NCBI RefSeq assembly: GCF_910592395.1
Contig: NC_088311.1
Coordinates: 16,182,501-16,246,500 of the forward strand
Source of the DNA: Lineus longissimus
Lineage: Eukaryota; Nemertea; Pilidiophora; Heteronemertea; Lineidae
DNA: 64,000 nt
Direction of reading: 5' to 3'
In this document: piece after piece, positions 45,201-53,672 of the stretch
Numbering within the stretch: the first letter of the stretch is position 1
Layout of the letters: each line of letters starts with the position of its first letter
Made by a program: the position numbers and the translations under genes
The notes under the pieces: generated by a model
Database searches by the model: none
What the model saw: the letters and a program-made list of their open reading frames with translations, nothing else
Told to the model about the DNA's origin: nothing

Positions 45201-45718
45201 AATTGGACAGGGGGTTAATTGGTGTTAATCCAGGACTACGAAGTATCGCTAAAATCTGTTTGAATTCGCTCTGGGGAAAATTTGGGCAGAGATCTAACTT
45301 CACAAAGACATTATATACAGATAATCCAGAAGAGTATGTCAAAAAGTTGACTGACGACAGTGTTGAAGTAACTGATGTTCAACTTGTGAACGAAGAGTTT
45401 GTTCTGATGAAATTCAGAGAGAAGGATGACTTCATCGAACCATGTCCATACACGAATTGTGTTATTGCTGCATATACCACCGCTCATGCACGCTTAAAAC
45501 TGTACTCTGAATTAGAGAAGCTGGAGCGACAGGTATTATATTTTGATACGGATAGCATTATATATGTCGTTGATGAAACAAACGAACAACATTACAATCC
45601 ACCCTTGGGTGACTACCTTGGTGACTTTAAAGATGAATTAGAGGGTAAAACTATAGAAGAATTCATATCCGGCGGTCCCAAAAACTACGGTTACAGAATT
45701 AAAGGTAGCGGAGAGTAA
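42281..45718 (+). CDS. Protein-primed family-B DNA polymerase (Polinton pPolB)
   Basis: 1,145 aa from ATG 42281; the frame is open well upstream. An N-terminal Polinton-specific domain is followed by a Cys/His-rich zinc region (residues about 250-350). The 3'-5' exonuclease has D373/E375 (YDFES), D461 (GYD) and D584 (QSDV). Polymerase motif A is DFTSLYP (D802), motif B KICLNSLWG (K991 on), motif C YFDTDS (D1089, D1091). It would replicate the element by protein priming. Stop TAA at 45716 falls about 75 codons before the expected C-terminus; the missing segment follows in another frame. Family resemblance begins before the first ATG, so the true start probably lies upstream, reached by frameshifting or splicing. 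Confidence 0.93.
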   Translation: MGQDLKIKVTGMERGTSFNDILFHISNVFGELLNRLLQDVQPQDRVRLVISGQGLRHISIPFISPDQLTVEKIMSEIERVTQSNDSWLFEGEFFVNFIHAPLPIGGLYARGIASLHQKVREKSCFIEIQNKDDELCLARAIIVSKTRIDNHPQHQSIRHPNSKKQGEMAAELHENAGVPKSKCTLKDVAKFQAHLSPDYQLVVYSSLYFNCMCYRGPPAPHRINLYHYDEHFAPIMSMTGFFERSYYCPHCDKGYQNDKTHVCEATCACCKTDTGCDIVKWTNCPKCRRLFKSQACYERHLVKNDAAHSVCELFIKCLKCDKSYDKRNKHQCFTTYCHICGMNKPHDHRCFIKKPKQKKKGAMRDFMKFVFYDFESTQEKILENGEREHIPNLCIAHRCCLFCGIEESAKNDDELKCILCGDEREEKVFRGENTVVDFCEWLFNGSNIGKVAVAHNNRGYDAFFIIQYLHSVGIKPTDVIQVGQKILSFEAAGVKFLDSLSFLNMPLSNFPKTFNFNEMKKGYFPHHFNTKANEKYIGEIPDIKYFDPDSMTVEGRKKFLLWYNGQLGKPYDLQEELESYCQSDVTILRRCCVRFVDSFECLLKVNPFKESVTIASACSRVFRQNFMTPSSIAVLPPHGYTFDKQSNIGIKWLEWLMFKDKDINICHAGNGGEKSIANYKVDGFDEQNNVIYEFDGCFWHGCEKCFPHKDTMNPRIGTTMGELRETTTFRRNFLKGCGFTVITKCECDFREDIKNDPQLAQFTKDIIISEPLNPREAFFGGRTNAVKLHHKCTENKSIKYVDFTSLYPWVNKYQHYPLDHPKVFRGENIRKIDPMKCEGLIKCKILPPKKLYFPVLPMRRDKKLKFSLCAKCALESSKICNHSDEDRALVGTWVIFEVKKAIEKGYKLLETFEIWHFEKTTKYDKVEKEGGIFAGYINHFLKQKQEASGWPEWCRTEEDKNKYIDDYEKNEGIQLDRGLIGVNPGLRSIAKICLNSLWGKFGQRSNFTKTLYTDNPEEYVKKLTDDSVEVTDVQLVNEEFVLMKFREKDDFIEPCPYTNCVIAAYTTAHARLKLYSELEKLERQVLYFDTDSIIYVVDETNEQHYNPPLGDYLGDFKDELEGKTIEEFISGGPKNYGYRIKGSGE

Positions 45719-45953
45719 AGTCCGGGGATTTACCTTGAACTATGCAAATAGTCAAAACATAAATTTTGACTCCATGAAGAAACTTGTGGAAGCATTGAAC
45801 TTTTCGGACAAGATTACGATCACAAATCCTTTCAAAATCAAAAGGCGAAAGGACTTCAAAATTGTAACGGTACAAGAGGAAAAGAAATATGGCTTGGTTT
45901 ATGACAAACGTTACCTCGTTGATGATTTTTACACCCTCCCATTTGGATATTGA
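45719..45953 (+). pseudogene. Frameshifted C-terminal segment of the DNA polymerase
   Basis: In the +1 frame relative to 42281-45718, the sequence encodes the typical Polinton polymerase C-terminus, including FTLNYANSQNINFD, KITITNPFKI and KKYGLVYDKRYLV, ending LPFGY at TGA 45951. Family membership is clear. The junction is around 45705-45722. Either one base was gained or two were lost, or the break is a sequence error; programmed +1 frameshifting at the stop cannot be excluded. Confidence 0.75.
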
Positions 45954-46161
45954 TTCTTCACCTCTTTGTTATAATAATAAGATAAATTTTGTTGTACCTA
46001 TATTCTTGAAAACGACACTGATATCAACCATAGATTGATTTGAATTAAAATTTGCAAGGGCATATATCTGTGATAAAATGTTTATACTGGCATATTTTAT
46101 GGTGATAAAACAATGTGATATTTATTTCATTCTGTGCATTGAAACTGTAAATATATTGATG

Positions 46162-46194
<33 letters not shown>

Positions 46195-46283
46195 TGAATA
46201 TGAATATGAATATGAATAATAACATTAACAACTGTAATAATGTTGATATTTTATGAGTTTAATCTTCGTCATTACATCATCAG

Positions 46284-46349
<66 letters not shown>

Positions 46350-46685
46350 GATTGACAAATAGCTTTTTCTTTCTCTAATCGAATCTCAAGAAATTCCATC
46401 CCATCTGCTCTCTCAAAGAAAAATTGTATGATATTTAAATATTTTTGCATATAAATGTATATTAATCTGTGTACGCGTATAGATGATGTATATATTTTGT
46501 AAATTTTCAATTAATTCATTCAAAGGATTGCTGTTTATGTTTGTGAGTATTGATGTATATGTTTGTAAATATTCGATTAATCAATTGGTTAATTAATTGC
46601 AAGGATCACCATTATGATATTTATTAAACTTGGTATAAAATCTCATTTTGTTCTTGTGTCAATCATTGTGTTCTGATGTTTCAAC
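45954..46685. other. Polinton intergenic region with microsatellites
   Basis: AT-rich, no gene. Holds (ATA)n/(AAT)n at about 46158-46195, ATGAAT hexamer repeats at about 46190-46218, and (ATC)n at about 46278-46347, then AT-rich sequence leading to the ATPase start. It is the largest non-coding gap between core genes and could carry promoter elements. Confidence 0.7.
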
Positions 46686-47314
46686 ATGGATATTTCAAGC
46701 GATGACCTTCTTTTGAAGCATCCATTCACATGTCTTGTGGCCGGTCCAACGATGTGTGGAAAGTCTTTCTTTGTACAAAAACTTATTTCCTATGCAAGAG
46801 ATATTATCCATCCACCCCTCAAAGAGTTGTGTGGTGTTATGGAGGCGAATGGCAGGAGTCATTTGCAAATTTTCCAAATGTTGAATTTATCTCTGGACTA
46901 CAGTTCACAGATAATTCATCAGGTGCACGTACCCTACTCATTATAGATGACTTAATGTGTGAAACAGATGAAAAGGTTACCAAAATATTCACAAGGGGTT
47001 GTCATCATCAAAATATGAGTGTAGTCTATATAATCCAGAATTTATTTCACCAAGGCAGAGAACAACGCACCATTAGCTTGAACTCGAATTATCTTGTTAT
47101 CTTTAAAAATCCAAGAGATGTTTCTCAGATAGCACATTTGGCAAAGCAAATTTCTCCCGGCAACACCAAAGCCCTAAATGAGGCATTTAAAGATGCGACA
47201 AAGCCTCCTTTTGGTTACTTATTTTTAGATTTTAAACCTTCAACTTCGGAAGATTTACGATTGAGGACTAATATCTTTCCAGATGAAAACCAAATTGTAT
47301 ACTTAAACAAATGA
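46686..47314 (+). CDS. FtsK/HerA-type genome-packaging ATPase (A32-like), frameshifted
   Basis: From ATG 46686 the product begins MDISSDDLLLKHPF and has Walker A GPTMCGKS (residues 20-27). The family match then moves to the -1 frame near 46815-46830 and continues as VVWCYGGEWQESF, with Walker B LLIIDDLM (about 46935-46955), a conserved RGCHHQNMSVVYIIQN segment and a Polinton-type C-terminus to TGA 47312. Total length is normal for the family (about 208 aa). It would drive DNA into capsids. The break lies beside a CCCC run, so a 1-base deletion or a sequencing slip is likely; otherwise this copy is inactive. Confidence 0.85.
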
Positions 47315-47323
47315 AATACGAAT

Positions 47324-47698
47324 ATGACATCAGTTGTTGAATATTCACAGACACAGCCACAACACATAGAAATGGCAAAATATCACATAAAAAATTATGT
47401 CCACCAGCTTAAAAAGCTAAAAACTGCTCGAGCTAAAAATAGGAGAAAGATTTTAGAATCAGCTGATAATGGCCTGTTCAAAGCAGTTGGTGAGTCTGCA
47501 AAGAACTGTTTAAAAGGCAATGTCGCCCTGAATAAGAAACAGTTCAGCTGTTTGAGGAAACACAGACACTCTATTCGCAAACTGGCCAACAAGAAAACAT
47601 CGTTTAAGGAACGTAAAAGAATCATACAGCGAGGTGGATTTCTTGGTGCACTGCTAGGTCCAGTCATAAAAGCCATAGGGAGTATATTCGGTGTTTGA
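47324..47698 (+). CDS. Small basic protein with C-terminal amphipathic/membrane-active helix
   Basis: 124 aa, ten bases after the ATPase stop. Lys/Arg-rich helical body (LKKLKTARAKNRRKILE, IRKLANKKTSFKERKRI) ending in a Gly/hydrophobic segment, GGFLGALLGPVIKAIGSIFG. This architecture is common in Polintons and adintoviruses and has been compared with adenovirus core or membrane-lytic peptides, so a role in core condensation or entry is inferred. Its stop overlaps the next gene's ATG by 8 bases, which suggests co-transcription. Confidence 0.7.
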   Translation: MTSVVEYSQTQPQHIEMAKYHIKNYVHQLKKLKTARAKNRRKILESADNGLFKAVGESAKNCLKGNVALNKKQFSCLRKHRHSIRKLANKKTSFKERKRIIQRGGFLGALLGPVIKAIGSIFGV

Positions 47699-48539
47699 TA
47701 TTCAAAAGCAGACAGACAGTCTTATTCTAAAGATGAGTCAAATAAGGAAAATGTCTCTAATTCCTCATGAAATGGTGGACAAATATTTGTCTCAACAACG
47801 ATACAAAGAGGACACAAAACCAGTGGCAACCCATGCAATGAGTATTGACAGAGAAATGCAGGAAGTGCTATCGAGGAAGGATATGAATGAGTATGACAAA
47901 GCTTTAGCATATTCACAGTTACTTCGAAAGTATTTAGGAGCAATTCACTCAGAAGGCTCAGATTTAACTAAACCTATTCCCACTAGTGTTCGCACGACAA
48001 CAGCCACAGCTGCAAACCAACCTGTTGTACAAGAAAGAGAGCCAGAGGCGGTTGTTGCAAGTGGAACCACACCACCTGCAACCTCTCCACTTGATCAGAA
48101 AACAATAGTCAACAATATACCGAACTACTCCAAAGCAAAGGCAAAAAAACTAGTCAATGCATTAATGAATGATCCTAAATTCCAGTGGGATGGAAAAGGT
48201 GAAATTTCAATAAACGGTGAGCCCATCAAAGGGAGCAATATAAGAACTATTGTCCAGAATGCCTCATCCAACAAGAAGCAGTCCTTTGCACCGGTTGGAA
48301 TAGAACCTGTCCTGTCCTATTTGAACAAAACAGGTGGCATATCGGCTGATATGGTAACGAATAGGCAATGGAAAAAAGAACTCGGGATGGGTGAAATGCC
48401 AAAATCAGTGAATAAAACGCCCAGGGCAAGAACCAGAAGTCCATTGGCCTTCTGGAATTCGAATTCACCTGTCTCTTCTCAGGGTTTTCCCACACCAAGG
48501 AGACATGGTAAAAGCAATGACGAGTGGGAAGACTGGTAG
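47691..48539 (+). CDS. Conserved Polinton hypothetical protein, 282 aa
   Basis: Starts at 47691 overlapping the previous gene by 8 nt; M15 at 47733 (MSQIRKMSLIPHEMVDKYL) is an equally good start. An N-terminal helical region with a DKALAYSQLLRKYLG motif, a Pro/Thr-rich linker (TTATAANQPVVQE), then a second domain (AKKLVNALMNDPKFQWDG) and a basic SP-rich tail. I recognise the IPHEMVxKYLxQQ start as recurrent in Polintons between the ATPase and integrase, often annotated only as hypothetical. Probably a virion or core component. Its end overlaps the integrase start by 35 bases in another frame. Confidence 0.65.
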   Translation: MFDIQKQTDSLILKMSQIRKMSLIPHEMVDKYLSQQRYKEDTKPVATHAMSIDREMQEVLSRKDMNEYDKALAYSQLLRKYLGAIHSEGSDLTKPIPTSVRTTTATAANQPVVQEREPEAVVASGTTPPATSPLDQKTIVNNIPNYSKAKAKKLVNALMNDPKFQWDGKGEISINGEPIKGSNIRTIVQNASSNKKQSFAPVGIEPVLSYLNKTGGISADMVTNRQWKKELGMGEMPKSVNKTPRARTRSPLAFWNSNSPVSSQGFPTPRRHGKSNDEWEDW

Positions 48540-49617
48540 TAAGAAATCGAATGAGTTATTGAAAAGAATATATTATGAACCAAATCATAGTGCTAGTTTT
48601 GGCGGGATAAAAGCTTTAAAGAGAGCAGTTGGTAAGAGGATATCAACTTCTAACATAAAAAAATGGCTCCAGTCTCAAGACACATACACACTTCACAAAC
48701 CAGTTAGACACCACTTTATACGAAGACGTATCGTGGTTTCTGATATTGACGAACAATGGGAGGCCGATCTTGTTGATTTATCGAAAATTGTCAGGTATAA
48801 TAAACCCTTTAAATATCTTCTCACTGTAATTGATACCCTGTCAAAATATGCCTGGGTTGTGGGTCTAAAATCAAAAAAAGGTGACGAACAGGTGACTGCA
48901 TTTAAAAAGATAATTTCTTCCTCTAAGAGAAAGCCTAAGAATCTGAGAACTGATAAAGGGGGTGAGTTTGTGAACAAAAAATTTCAAGCCTATCTGAAAA
49001 AAGAAAATATTCGCTTCTTTACCTCGAATAATGAAGTTAAAGCGGCAATAGTTGAACGATTTAATAGGACCCTTAAAAGTAAAATGTGGAAATATTTCAC
49101 AGAGAGAAATACTCTCTCATACGTGCCTGTTCTCCAAAAACTTGTGCACTCGTATAACAACACATGGCATCGGAGTATTAAGATGAAACCAAGTGAAGTG
49201 AACGAAGACAATGCTTCAGATGTTTGGCACACGCTCTACTCAAAAGAAAACCTGTCTCTGAAGAACATCAAATTCAAATTTCAAATTGGTGAAAAAGTGA
49301 GAATAAGCAAAGTCAAGATGACATTTGAGAAATCTTATCTACCCAACTGGACCATGGAAATATTCACCGTAAAAAGACAAATAAAAAGTAGGCCCCCTTT
49401 GTACGTGATTGAAGACGATGACGGAGACACCATTCAAGGGAGTTTCTATGAAACAGAATTACAGAAAGTACGCATAAGCCCTGATAAAACCTATAAAATA
49501 GAAAGAATACTTGCAGAAAGAGGACGTGGTAAGAGAAAGGAATACTTTGTTAAATGGGAGGGTTATCCATCAAAATTCAACAGTTGGGTTAGTCACTCGG
49601 ACGTTGAACGTCGATGA
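48505..49617 (+). CDS. Polinton integrase (rve) with C-terminal chromodomain
   Basis: 370 aa. An N-terminal helical region (YEPNHSASFGGIKAL) precedes the catalytic core: D88 in QWEADLVDL, D150 in RTDKGGEF, E184 in AAIVERFNRTL, all present. After the core, a basic linker leads to a chromodomain (about 327-370) with YKIERILAERG, EYFVKWEGYP and WVSHSDVE. It cuts and joins the element ends into target DNA, making the 6-bp duplication seen here. The chromodomain may guide insertion to specific chromatin. The start could also be downstream (M5), as the first ATG overlaps the preceding gene. Confidence 0.95.
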   Translation: MVKAMTSGKTGSKKSNELLKRIYYEPNHSASFGGIKALKRAVGKRISTSNIKKWLQSQDTYTLHKPVRHHFIRRRIVVSDIDEQWEADLVDLSKIVRYNKPFKYLLTVIDTLSKYAWVVGLKSKKGDEQVTAFKKIISSSKRKPKNLRTDKGGEFVNKKFQAYLKKENIRFFTSNNEVKAAIVERFNRTLKSKMWKYFTERNTLSYVPVLQKLVHSYNNTWHRSIKMKPSEVNEDNASDVWHTLYSKENLSLKNIKFKFQIGEKVRISKVKMTFEKSYLPNWTMEIFTVKRQIKSRPPLYVIEDDDGDTIQGSFYETELQKVRISPDKTYKIERILAERGRGKRKEYFVKWEGYPSKFNSWVSHSDVERR

Positions 49618-49636
49618 AGATATCTTGCCTAAAAAA

Positions 49637-49987
49637 ATGTCAATTGAACTTTCCGATGGAAATATAGAAAGAAATACACCTCTGTCTGAAGTAGAAAGAG
49701 AAGACGAAGTAGACAAGGGTGAAGATCGACAATCGGTGACTTCACGGCACAAAAACTGGATTATTTTTGGGCATAATGTTCCAAAACCAGAAATAATATT
49801 CTTTACTCAAGTTGTGATCATTTATATCGTTGTCATCACAGCTCTTTTTAACATTGCATTTGCAAATGGTGAGAGTAACCTGTGGATATCTCTTCTATGC
49901 AGCTGTCTAGGCTATCTGTTACCAAACCCGTCGTTTCCTACTGAAAATAATCATCATCCTCTGCAAAGGAATACCTTTTCCAATTGA
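49637..49987 (+). CDS. Small membrane protein with two hydrophobic segments, 116 aa
   Basis: I chose ATG 49637 because the longer frame from 49511 overlaps the integrase chromodomain. The N-terminus is acidic and polar (MSIELSDGNIERNTP). A transmembrane helix lies at about residues 54-75 (FFTQVVIIYIVVITALF) and a second hydrophobic segment at about 82-95, followed by LLPNPSFP. A protein with this 'ISLL..CLGYLLPNPS' ending recurs in Polintons downstream of the integrase. A role in a virion membrane or host membrane is plausible but unproven. Confidence 0.65.
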   Translation: MSIELSDGNIERNTPLSEVEREDEVDKGEDRQSVTSRHKNWIIFGHNVPKPEIIFFTQVVIIYIVVITALFNIAFANGESNLWISLLCSCLGYLLPNPSFPTENNHHPLQRNTFSN

Positions 49988-49993
49988 AATAAC

Positions 49994-50803
49994 ATGGCAG
50001 CTTTTACGAATGACCACTTCTATGTTTCATTACCCTGCAATAGTTCGAAGTATTTCCCTGATAATACAATTGGACACTACACTACAAAGCTGAGCACTGC
50101 TATACGATTAGATTCAACTGAAAATTGGGAAGTAGGATTAGCCGAGTTTCAATATCCACACACATGGAGTAATATCAACCTTTCCAACAACAATTTTCGT
50201 ATTTACATCCCTTCCAGTGACGATCCTGACCCCAAGACTGGAAAAATACCCATGACATGGAAAACATTAACAGTTCCAATCAAATACTATAATGACATCA
50301 ACAAATTGGTAATGGAAATGAATCTCAAAATTCAAAGTGCACTCACTAGCGTTCAACAAGATACACATTTTTTTCTCAACTATGACAGGGTTGCAAAAAA
50401 AGTTAGTTTTGTGCTCCCAGAAGGTAGACTGATACTATTACCATCACCACTGTCTCATATGTTAGGCTTTCATCAAGACAATATTGCCCTTAACGAGAAC
50501 ACAACCGCTCCCTATCAAGCAGATATACTCAGACATTTTCATGATATGTACGTGTATAGCGATGTATTACAATATCAACTGGTGGGAGATGTATTGACAC
50601 CTTTACTCAGAACTGTATGTGCTGAAGGTAAAGAGGATGAGAGTATTCGCAAGTCATATAAAAATATTCATTATTTCTCTGTCAGCAAGTCTACATTTGA
50701 GACAATCGAAATAGATATAAGGAGTGACACAGGCGACTCCATACCATTTGAGAAAGGCAGAGTTGATGTTCTACTTCACTTCAGGCGCAAACGAAAAATA
50801 TGA
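49994..50803 (+). CDS. Minor capsid protein (penton-like, single jelly roll)
   Basis: 269 aa, starting six bases after the previous stop. Begins MAAFTNDHFYVSLPCNSS and contains LDSTENWEVGLAEFQYPHTW and LPSPLSHMLGFHQDN, features I recognise from Polinton penton-like minor capsid proteins. It would form the pentameric vertices of an icosahedral capsid. Frame intact and full length. The stop overlaps the next ATG by 4 bases. Confidence 0.85.
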   Translation: MAAFTNDHFYVSLPCNSSKYFPDNTIGHYTTKLSTAIRLDSTENWEVGLAEFQYPHTWSNINLSNNNFRIYIPSSDDPDPKTGKIPMTWKTLTVPIKYYNDINKLVMEMNLKIQSALTSVQQDTHFFLNYDRVAKKVSFVLPEGRLILLPSPLSHMLGFHQDNIALNENTTAPYQADILRHFHDMYVYSDVLQYQLVGDVLTPLLRTVCAEGKEDESIRKSYKNIHYFSVSKSTFETIEIDIRSDTGDSIPFEKGRVDVLLHFRRKRKI

Positions 50804-51240
50804 GAAAGGTTTATATTTGTGACCCTCATTGTTATGATGCACATTACACCCAAAAAGGTAGTGGTGGATTCCCTGTGTTTATGGGTGCCCCTGTACAGCG
50901 AGGACATGGCATAGGGGGTTTATTCTCAGGTCTGGCAAAAATGGCCATACCAATGCTTAAATCAGCTGCCAAATCGGCAGGAAAATCTCTCCTTCAGTCA
51001 GGTGCACAGTTTGCCGGAGATCTGCTAAAGGGTCGAAACCTAAAACAGGCTGCAAAACAGAGAGCAATTGAAGCTGGGAAGAATATAGGTCGAAATGTAC
51101 TTTCCTCGGTTCAGGAAATGTCTCAGGGTAATACAAAGGCTTCTAATAAAAAGAGGAAAGCAAAGACTTCTGCATCCAGTCTGAGACAGGCGAAGCGACG
51201 GAGAAGATCAACAAAATCGTCGGCAGACATATTTGAATAA
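50800..51240 (+). CDS. Basic, Gly/Ala-rich virion protein (adenovirus pVI/pX-like type)
   Basis: 146 aa. An N-terminal GGFPVFMGAPVQRGHGIG segment is followed by a long amphipathic region (LFSGLAKMAIPMLKSAAKSA) and a strongly basic tail (KKRKAKTSASSLRQAKRRRR). This arrangement is standard between the minor and major capsid genes of Polintons and resembles adenoviral internal proteins processed by the viral protease. A membrane-disrupting or core role is inferred. Overlaps the major capsid ATG (51233) by 8 bases. Confidence 0.7.
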   Translation: MRKVYICDPHCYDAHYTQKGSGGFPVFMGAPVQRGHGIGGLFSGLAKMAIPMLKSAAKSAGKSLLQSGAQFAGDLLKGRNLKQAAKQRAIEAGKNIGRNVLSSVQEMSQGNTKASNKKRKAKTSASSLRQAKRRRRSTKSSADIFE

Positions 51241-52558
51241 GACTGTCAAAATGATCAGTGTTGGATCCTGTGAGTGCACAAAATCCGAACTGGAACTATT
51301 TTCCCTCCCACCAACGCTGACTAGCATTGAAAAAGCGCAGCATGTTGAATATCTACCTTTGGGGTCATTAGATGATGATACACCAATAGAATTTTTCATC
51401 TCTAATCGTGGTGATGAGTACATCGATTTGGCTAAAACGTACCTTTATCTGGAGGTGAAAGTCACCAAAAGCGATGGCACTAACTTGGATGAAAATGAAA
51501 AGGTTGGACCAGTCAACTATTTTTTTCATTCCTTATTTAGTCAGATTGACCTGTCATTAAATGGTCAATTAGTCACGTCCTCTAACAACACTTACCCATA
51601 CAGAGCCTACATAGAAACCTTATTATCGTATGGTCTAGAGGCAAAGAGGAGTCAGCTACAATCAGCACTTTGGTTTGCCGATGACCCTGGCAAATTTGAG
51701 AAAAACGACCCAGCCGGAGCAGACACTAATGGCGGTTTCAAAACAAGAGCAAAATTTATAGCGAAAAGCAGACAGTTAGACATGTTTGGAAGGTTACACC
51801 TTGATTTATGTCATCAGAGTCGTTACTTGCTGAATGGTGTAGATTTGAAATTAAGATTGAATCGTACAAAGAATAATTTCAACCTCATGTCTGATGTAGG
51901 CACTGAAGTGACAAAAATAAAGAAAGCTGTTCTTCTTGTTCAACAAGTCAAGCCTAACCCTGCTGTACTAACCGCCCATGCAAAAGCTCTTAATACCAGT
52001 AATGCTAAGTACCCCATTAGAAGAGTTGAGGTGAAAACATTCTCAGTTAATGCGGGCACGCAAACTGTGACTCGAGATAACGTATATTTAGGTCAAGTAC
52101 CAAGGCGAGTAATTGTTTTCATGACAGATAATGCTGCATTGGTGGGTGCAAAGAATAAAAATCCATTCAATCTTAAACACAATAATCTTAATTTCATAAG
52201 CGTTGAAGCAAATAGTCGCACATATCCTGCACAACCATTGACACCATCTTTTGGAACAAATAATAGATACATCAGATCATACATGACATTGTTTACAGAT
52301 ACTGGAAAGGTTCACGACGATATTGGCAACGATATTACAAGAGAAAGTTTCAGAAAAGGGTACAGTCTTTGGGTTTTTGACTTGTCACCAGATAAAGAGG
52401 ATGGTGATCATGTTCATCTAGTAAAAGAGGGAAACCTTCGACTAGATCTGAAATTTGAGGAGGCTTTGACAGAAACTACATCCGTTTATGTCTATGCCGA
52501 ATTCGATAACGTAATAGAAATTGATCGTGCAAGAAATATCATCAAGGATTTCCAATGA
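51233..52558 (+). CDS. Major capsid protein (double jelly roll)
   Basis: 441 aa, frame intact. Conserved Polinton features include SLPPTLTSIEKAQHVEYLPL, the IEFFISNRGDEYIDL strand, SLFSQIDLSLNGQLV, YPYRAYIETLLSYG and a C-terminal VYVYAEFDNVIEID. M7 (51251) is an alternative start with a better N-terminal match. It would build hexon-like trimers of an icosahedral virion. It is followed without a gap by the protease, whose ATG overlaps the capsid stop. Confidence 0.92.
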   Translation: MNKTVKMISVGSCECTKSELELFSLPPTLTSIEKAQHVEYLPLGSLDDDTPIEFFISNRGDEYIDLAKTYLYLEVKVTKSDGTNLDENEKVGPVNYFFHSLFSQIDLSLNGQLVTSSNNTYPYRAYIETLLSYGLEAKRSQLQSALWFADDPGKFEKNDPAGADTNGGFKTRAKFIAKSRQLDMFGRLHLDLCHQSRYLLNGVDLKLRLNRTKNNFNLMSDVGTEVTKIKKAVLLVQQVKPNPAVLTAHAKALNTSNAKYPIRRVEVKTFSVNAGTQTVTRDNVYLGQVPRRVIVFMTDNAALVGAKNKNPFNLKHNNLNFISVEANSRTYPAQPLTPSFGTNNRYIRSYMTLFTDTGKVHDDIGNDITRESFRKGYSLWVFDLSPDKEDGDHVHLVKEGNLRLDLKFEEALTETTSVYVYAEFDNVIEIDRARNIIKDFQ

Positions 52559-53007
52559 ATACTTTAGAATTGATTAAAGTAGCAAAATTACACCCGAAAT
52601 TGCGAAAATATTTCAAAGGTGTGTATGCCCTAGATCAGATACCTACATTTGTTGATAGTTATCCTTCAGCATACATAATTAATACACATCCAATGAGAAA
52701 AGAAGGTGAACACTGGTTAGCTATATGGTTCGATGGTAAGTGCAAGGCAACATTCTTTGATTCGTATGGTTTACCGCCAAGAAGTAAACTCATCGTTAAA
52801 TTTTTAAAGAGAAATACTTCCTGGTGGACATACTCCAGCAAAGTTTTACAATATCCTTTCTCATTGCTTTGCGGTCAATACTGTCTGTACTTCTTGGTGA
52901 AAAAATCACTAGGTTACTCTCTAAAGAACATCTTATCCGGATTTCGAAATGATCTTGAAATTAATGATAAAAAGGTTGTAAGGTTTCTAAAGAGAACATT
53001 TGCATAA
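52555..53007 (+). CDS. Adenain-like cysteine protease
   Basis: 150 aa. Catalytic residues by position and context: H53 in GEHWLAIW, D69 in FFDSYG, Q99 in VLQYPF and C106 in LLCGQYC. This is the ULP1/adenain arrangement. It would process capsid precursors such as the neighbouring pVI-like protein during maturation. Length is normal for Polinton proteases. The ATG overlaps the major capsid stop (ATGA-type), which suggests tight coupling. Confidence 0.92.
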   Translation: MNTLELIKVAKLHPKLRKYFKGVYALDQIPTFVDSYPSAYIINTHPMRKEGEHWLAIWFDGKCKATFFDSYGLPPRSKLIVKFLKRNTSWWTYSSKVLQYPFSLLCGQYCLYFLVKKSLGYSLKNILSGFRNDLEINDKKVVRFLKRTFA

Positions 53008-53102
53008 TTCTGTTATCAACAACCAATCAAAGCAAAGAAATGCTTATGAAAATTATATAAAATGAATATGTCTGTTGATAGTTGGATATTAGGCACTAGG
53101 TC

Positions 53103-53522
53103 ATGGCACAAGCTCAGTTAACTTGGAACGATAAACGCTCAGTCGAAGTGATGATGGAGGAAGAACAACATAACGATGGGAAAAAGAAACAGAAAGCTGA
53201 GGCCAGGTCTAAACAGAAGTCCGCAAGTATGGTTTTGTACTTAACACCGAAGATCATCCTCGCAATTTGGAAGGAAAAGGAGCAAATAAGGATTCAGATC
53301 GATGATGGTGAAAAAAAGATAAACATACCACCCGAAGTTTGGAGGATTCTTCATTTATCGGCAGAAGCCATAACATTGCTTCTAAGTTTTGTAGAAGGAC
53401 AAGGTGGAATTGCTGAATATTATGATTCGTATTACAGGACATGTCAACAAGGACAAAACCCTGATCATAAAATCTCCTCAGAACTTAGGAATCAGTTATC
53501 GATTGCAACTAGTGTGAAATAG
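53103..53522 (+). CDS. Hypothetical 139-aa protein, possibly PC4-like
   Basis: Basic N-terminus (KKKQKAEARSKQK), then a compact segment with IRIQIDDGEKKINIPPEVWR followed by a helix (ILHLSAEAITLLLSF). A strand pair plus a 'PPEVW' turn and helix recalls the PC4 single-stranded-DNA-binding fold, and the next gene carries a clearer version. Resemblance is weak; I would treat the function as unknown. Placed 95 bases after the protease. Confidence 0.5.
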   Translation: MAQAQLTWNDKRSVEVMMEEEQHNDGKKKQKAEARSKQKSASMVLYLTPKIILAIWKEKEQIRIQIDDGEKKINIPPEVWRILHLSAEAITLLLSFVEGQGGIAEYYDSYYRTCQQGQNPDHKISSELRNQLSIATSVK

Positions 53523-53672
53523 TTTTAAGGTCAAGGACATATATGAATGAGGTTAATCTTTGTTCTACTGACCTCATTAACAGCAACCAATCACAATTCG
53601 TTACCCGAATGACAACGTCCAATCACAATCACTCTTTCATCAGTCACGTGCAATATATAAGGACAAAACGCC

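Noticed and set aside
49511-49987. 158-residue start for the membrane protein
   Set aside because: The first 42 codons overlap the integrase chromodomain; ATG 49637 follows the integrase stop.
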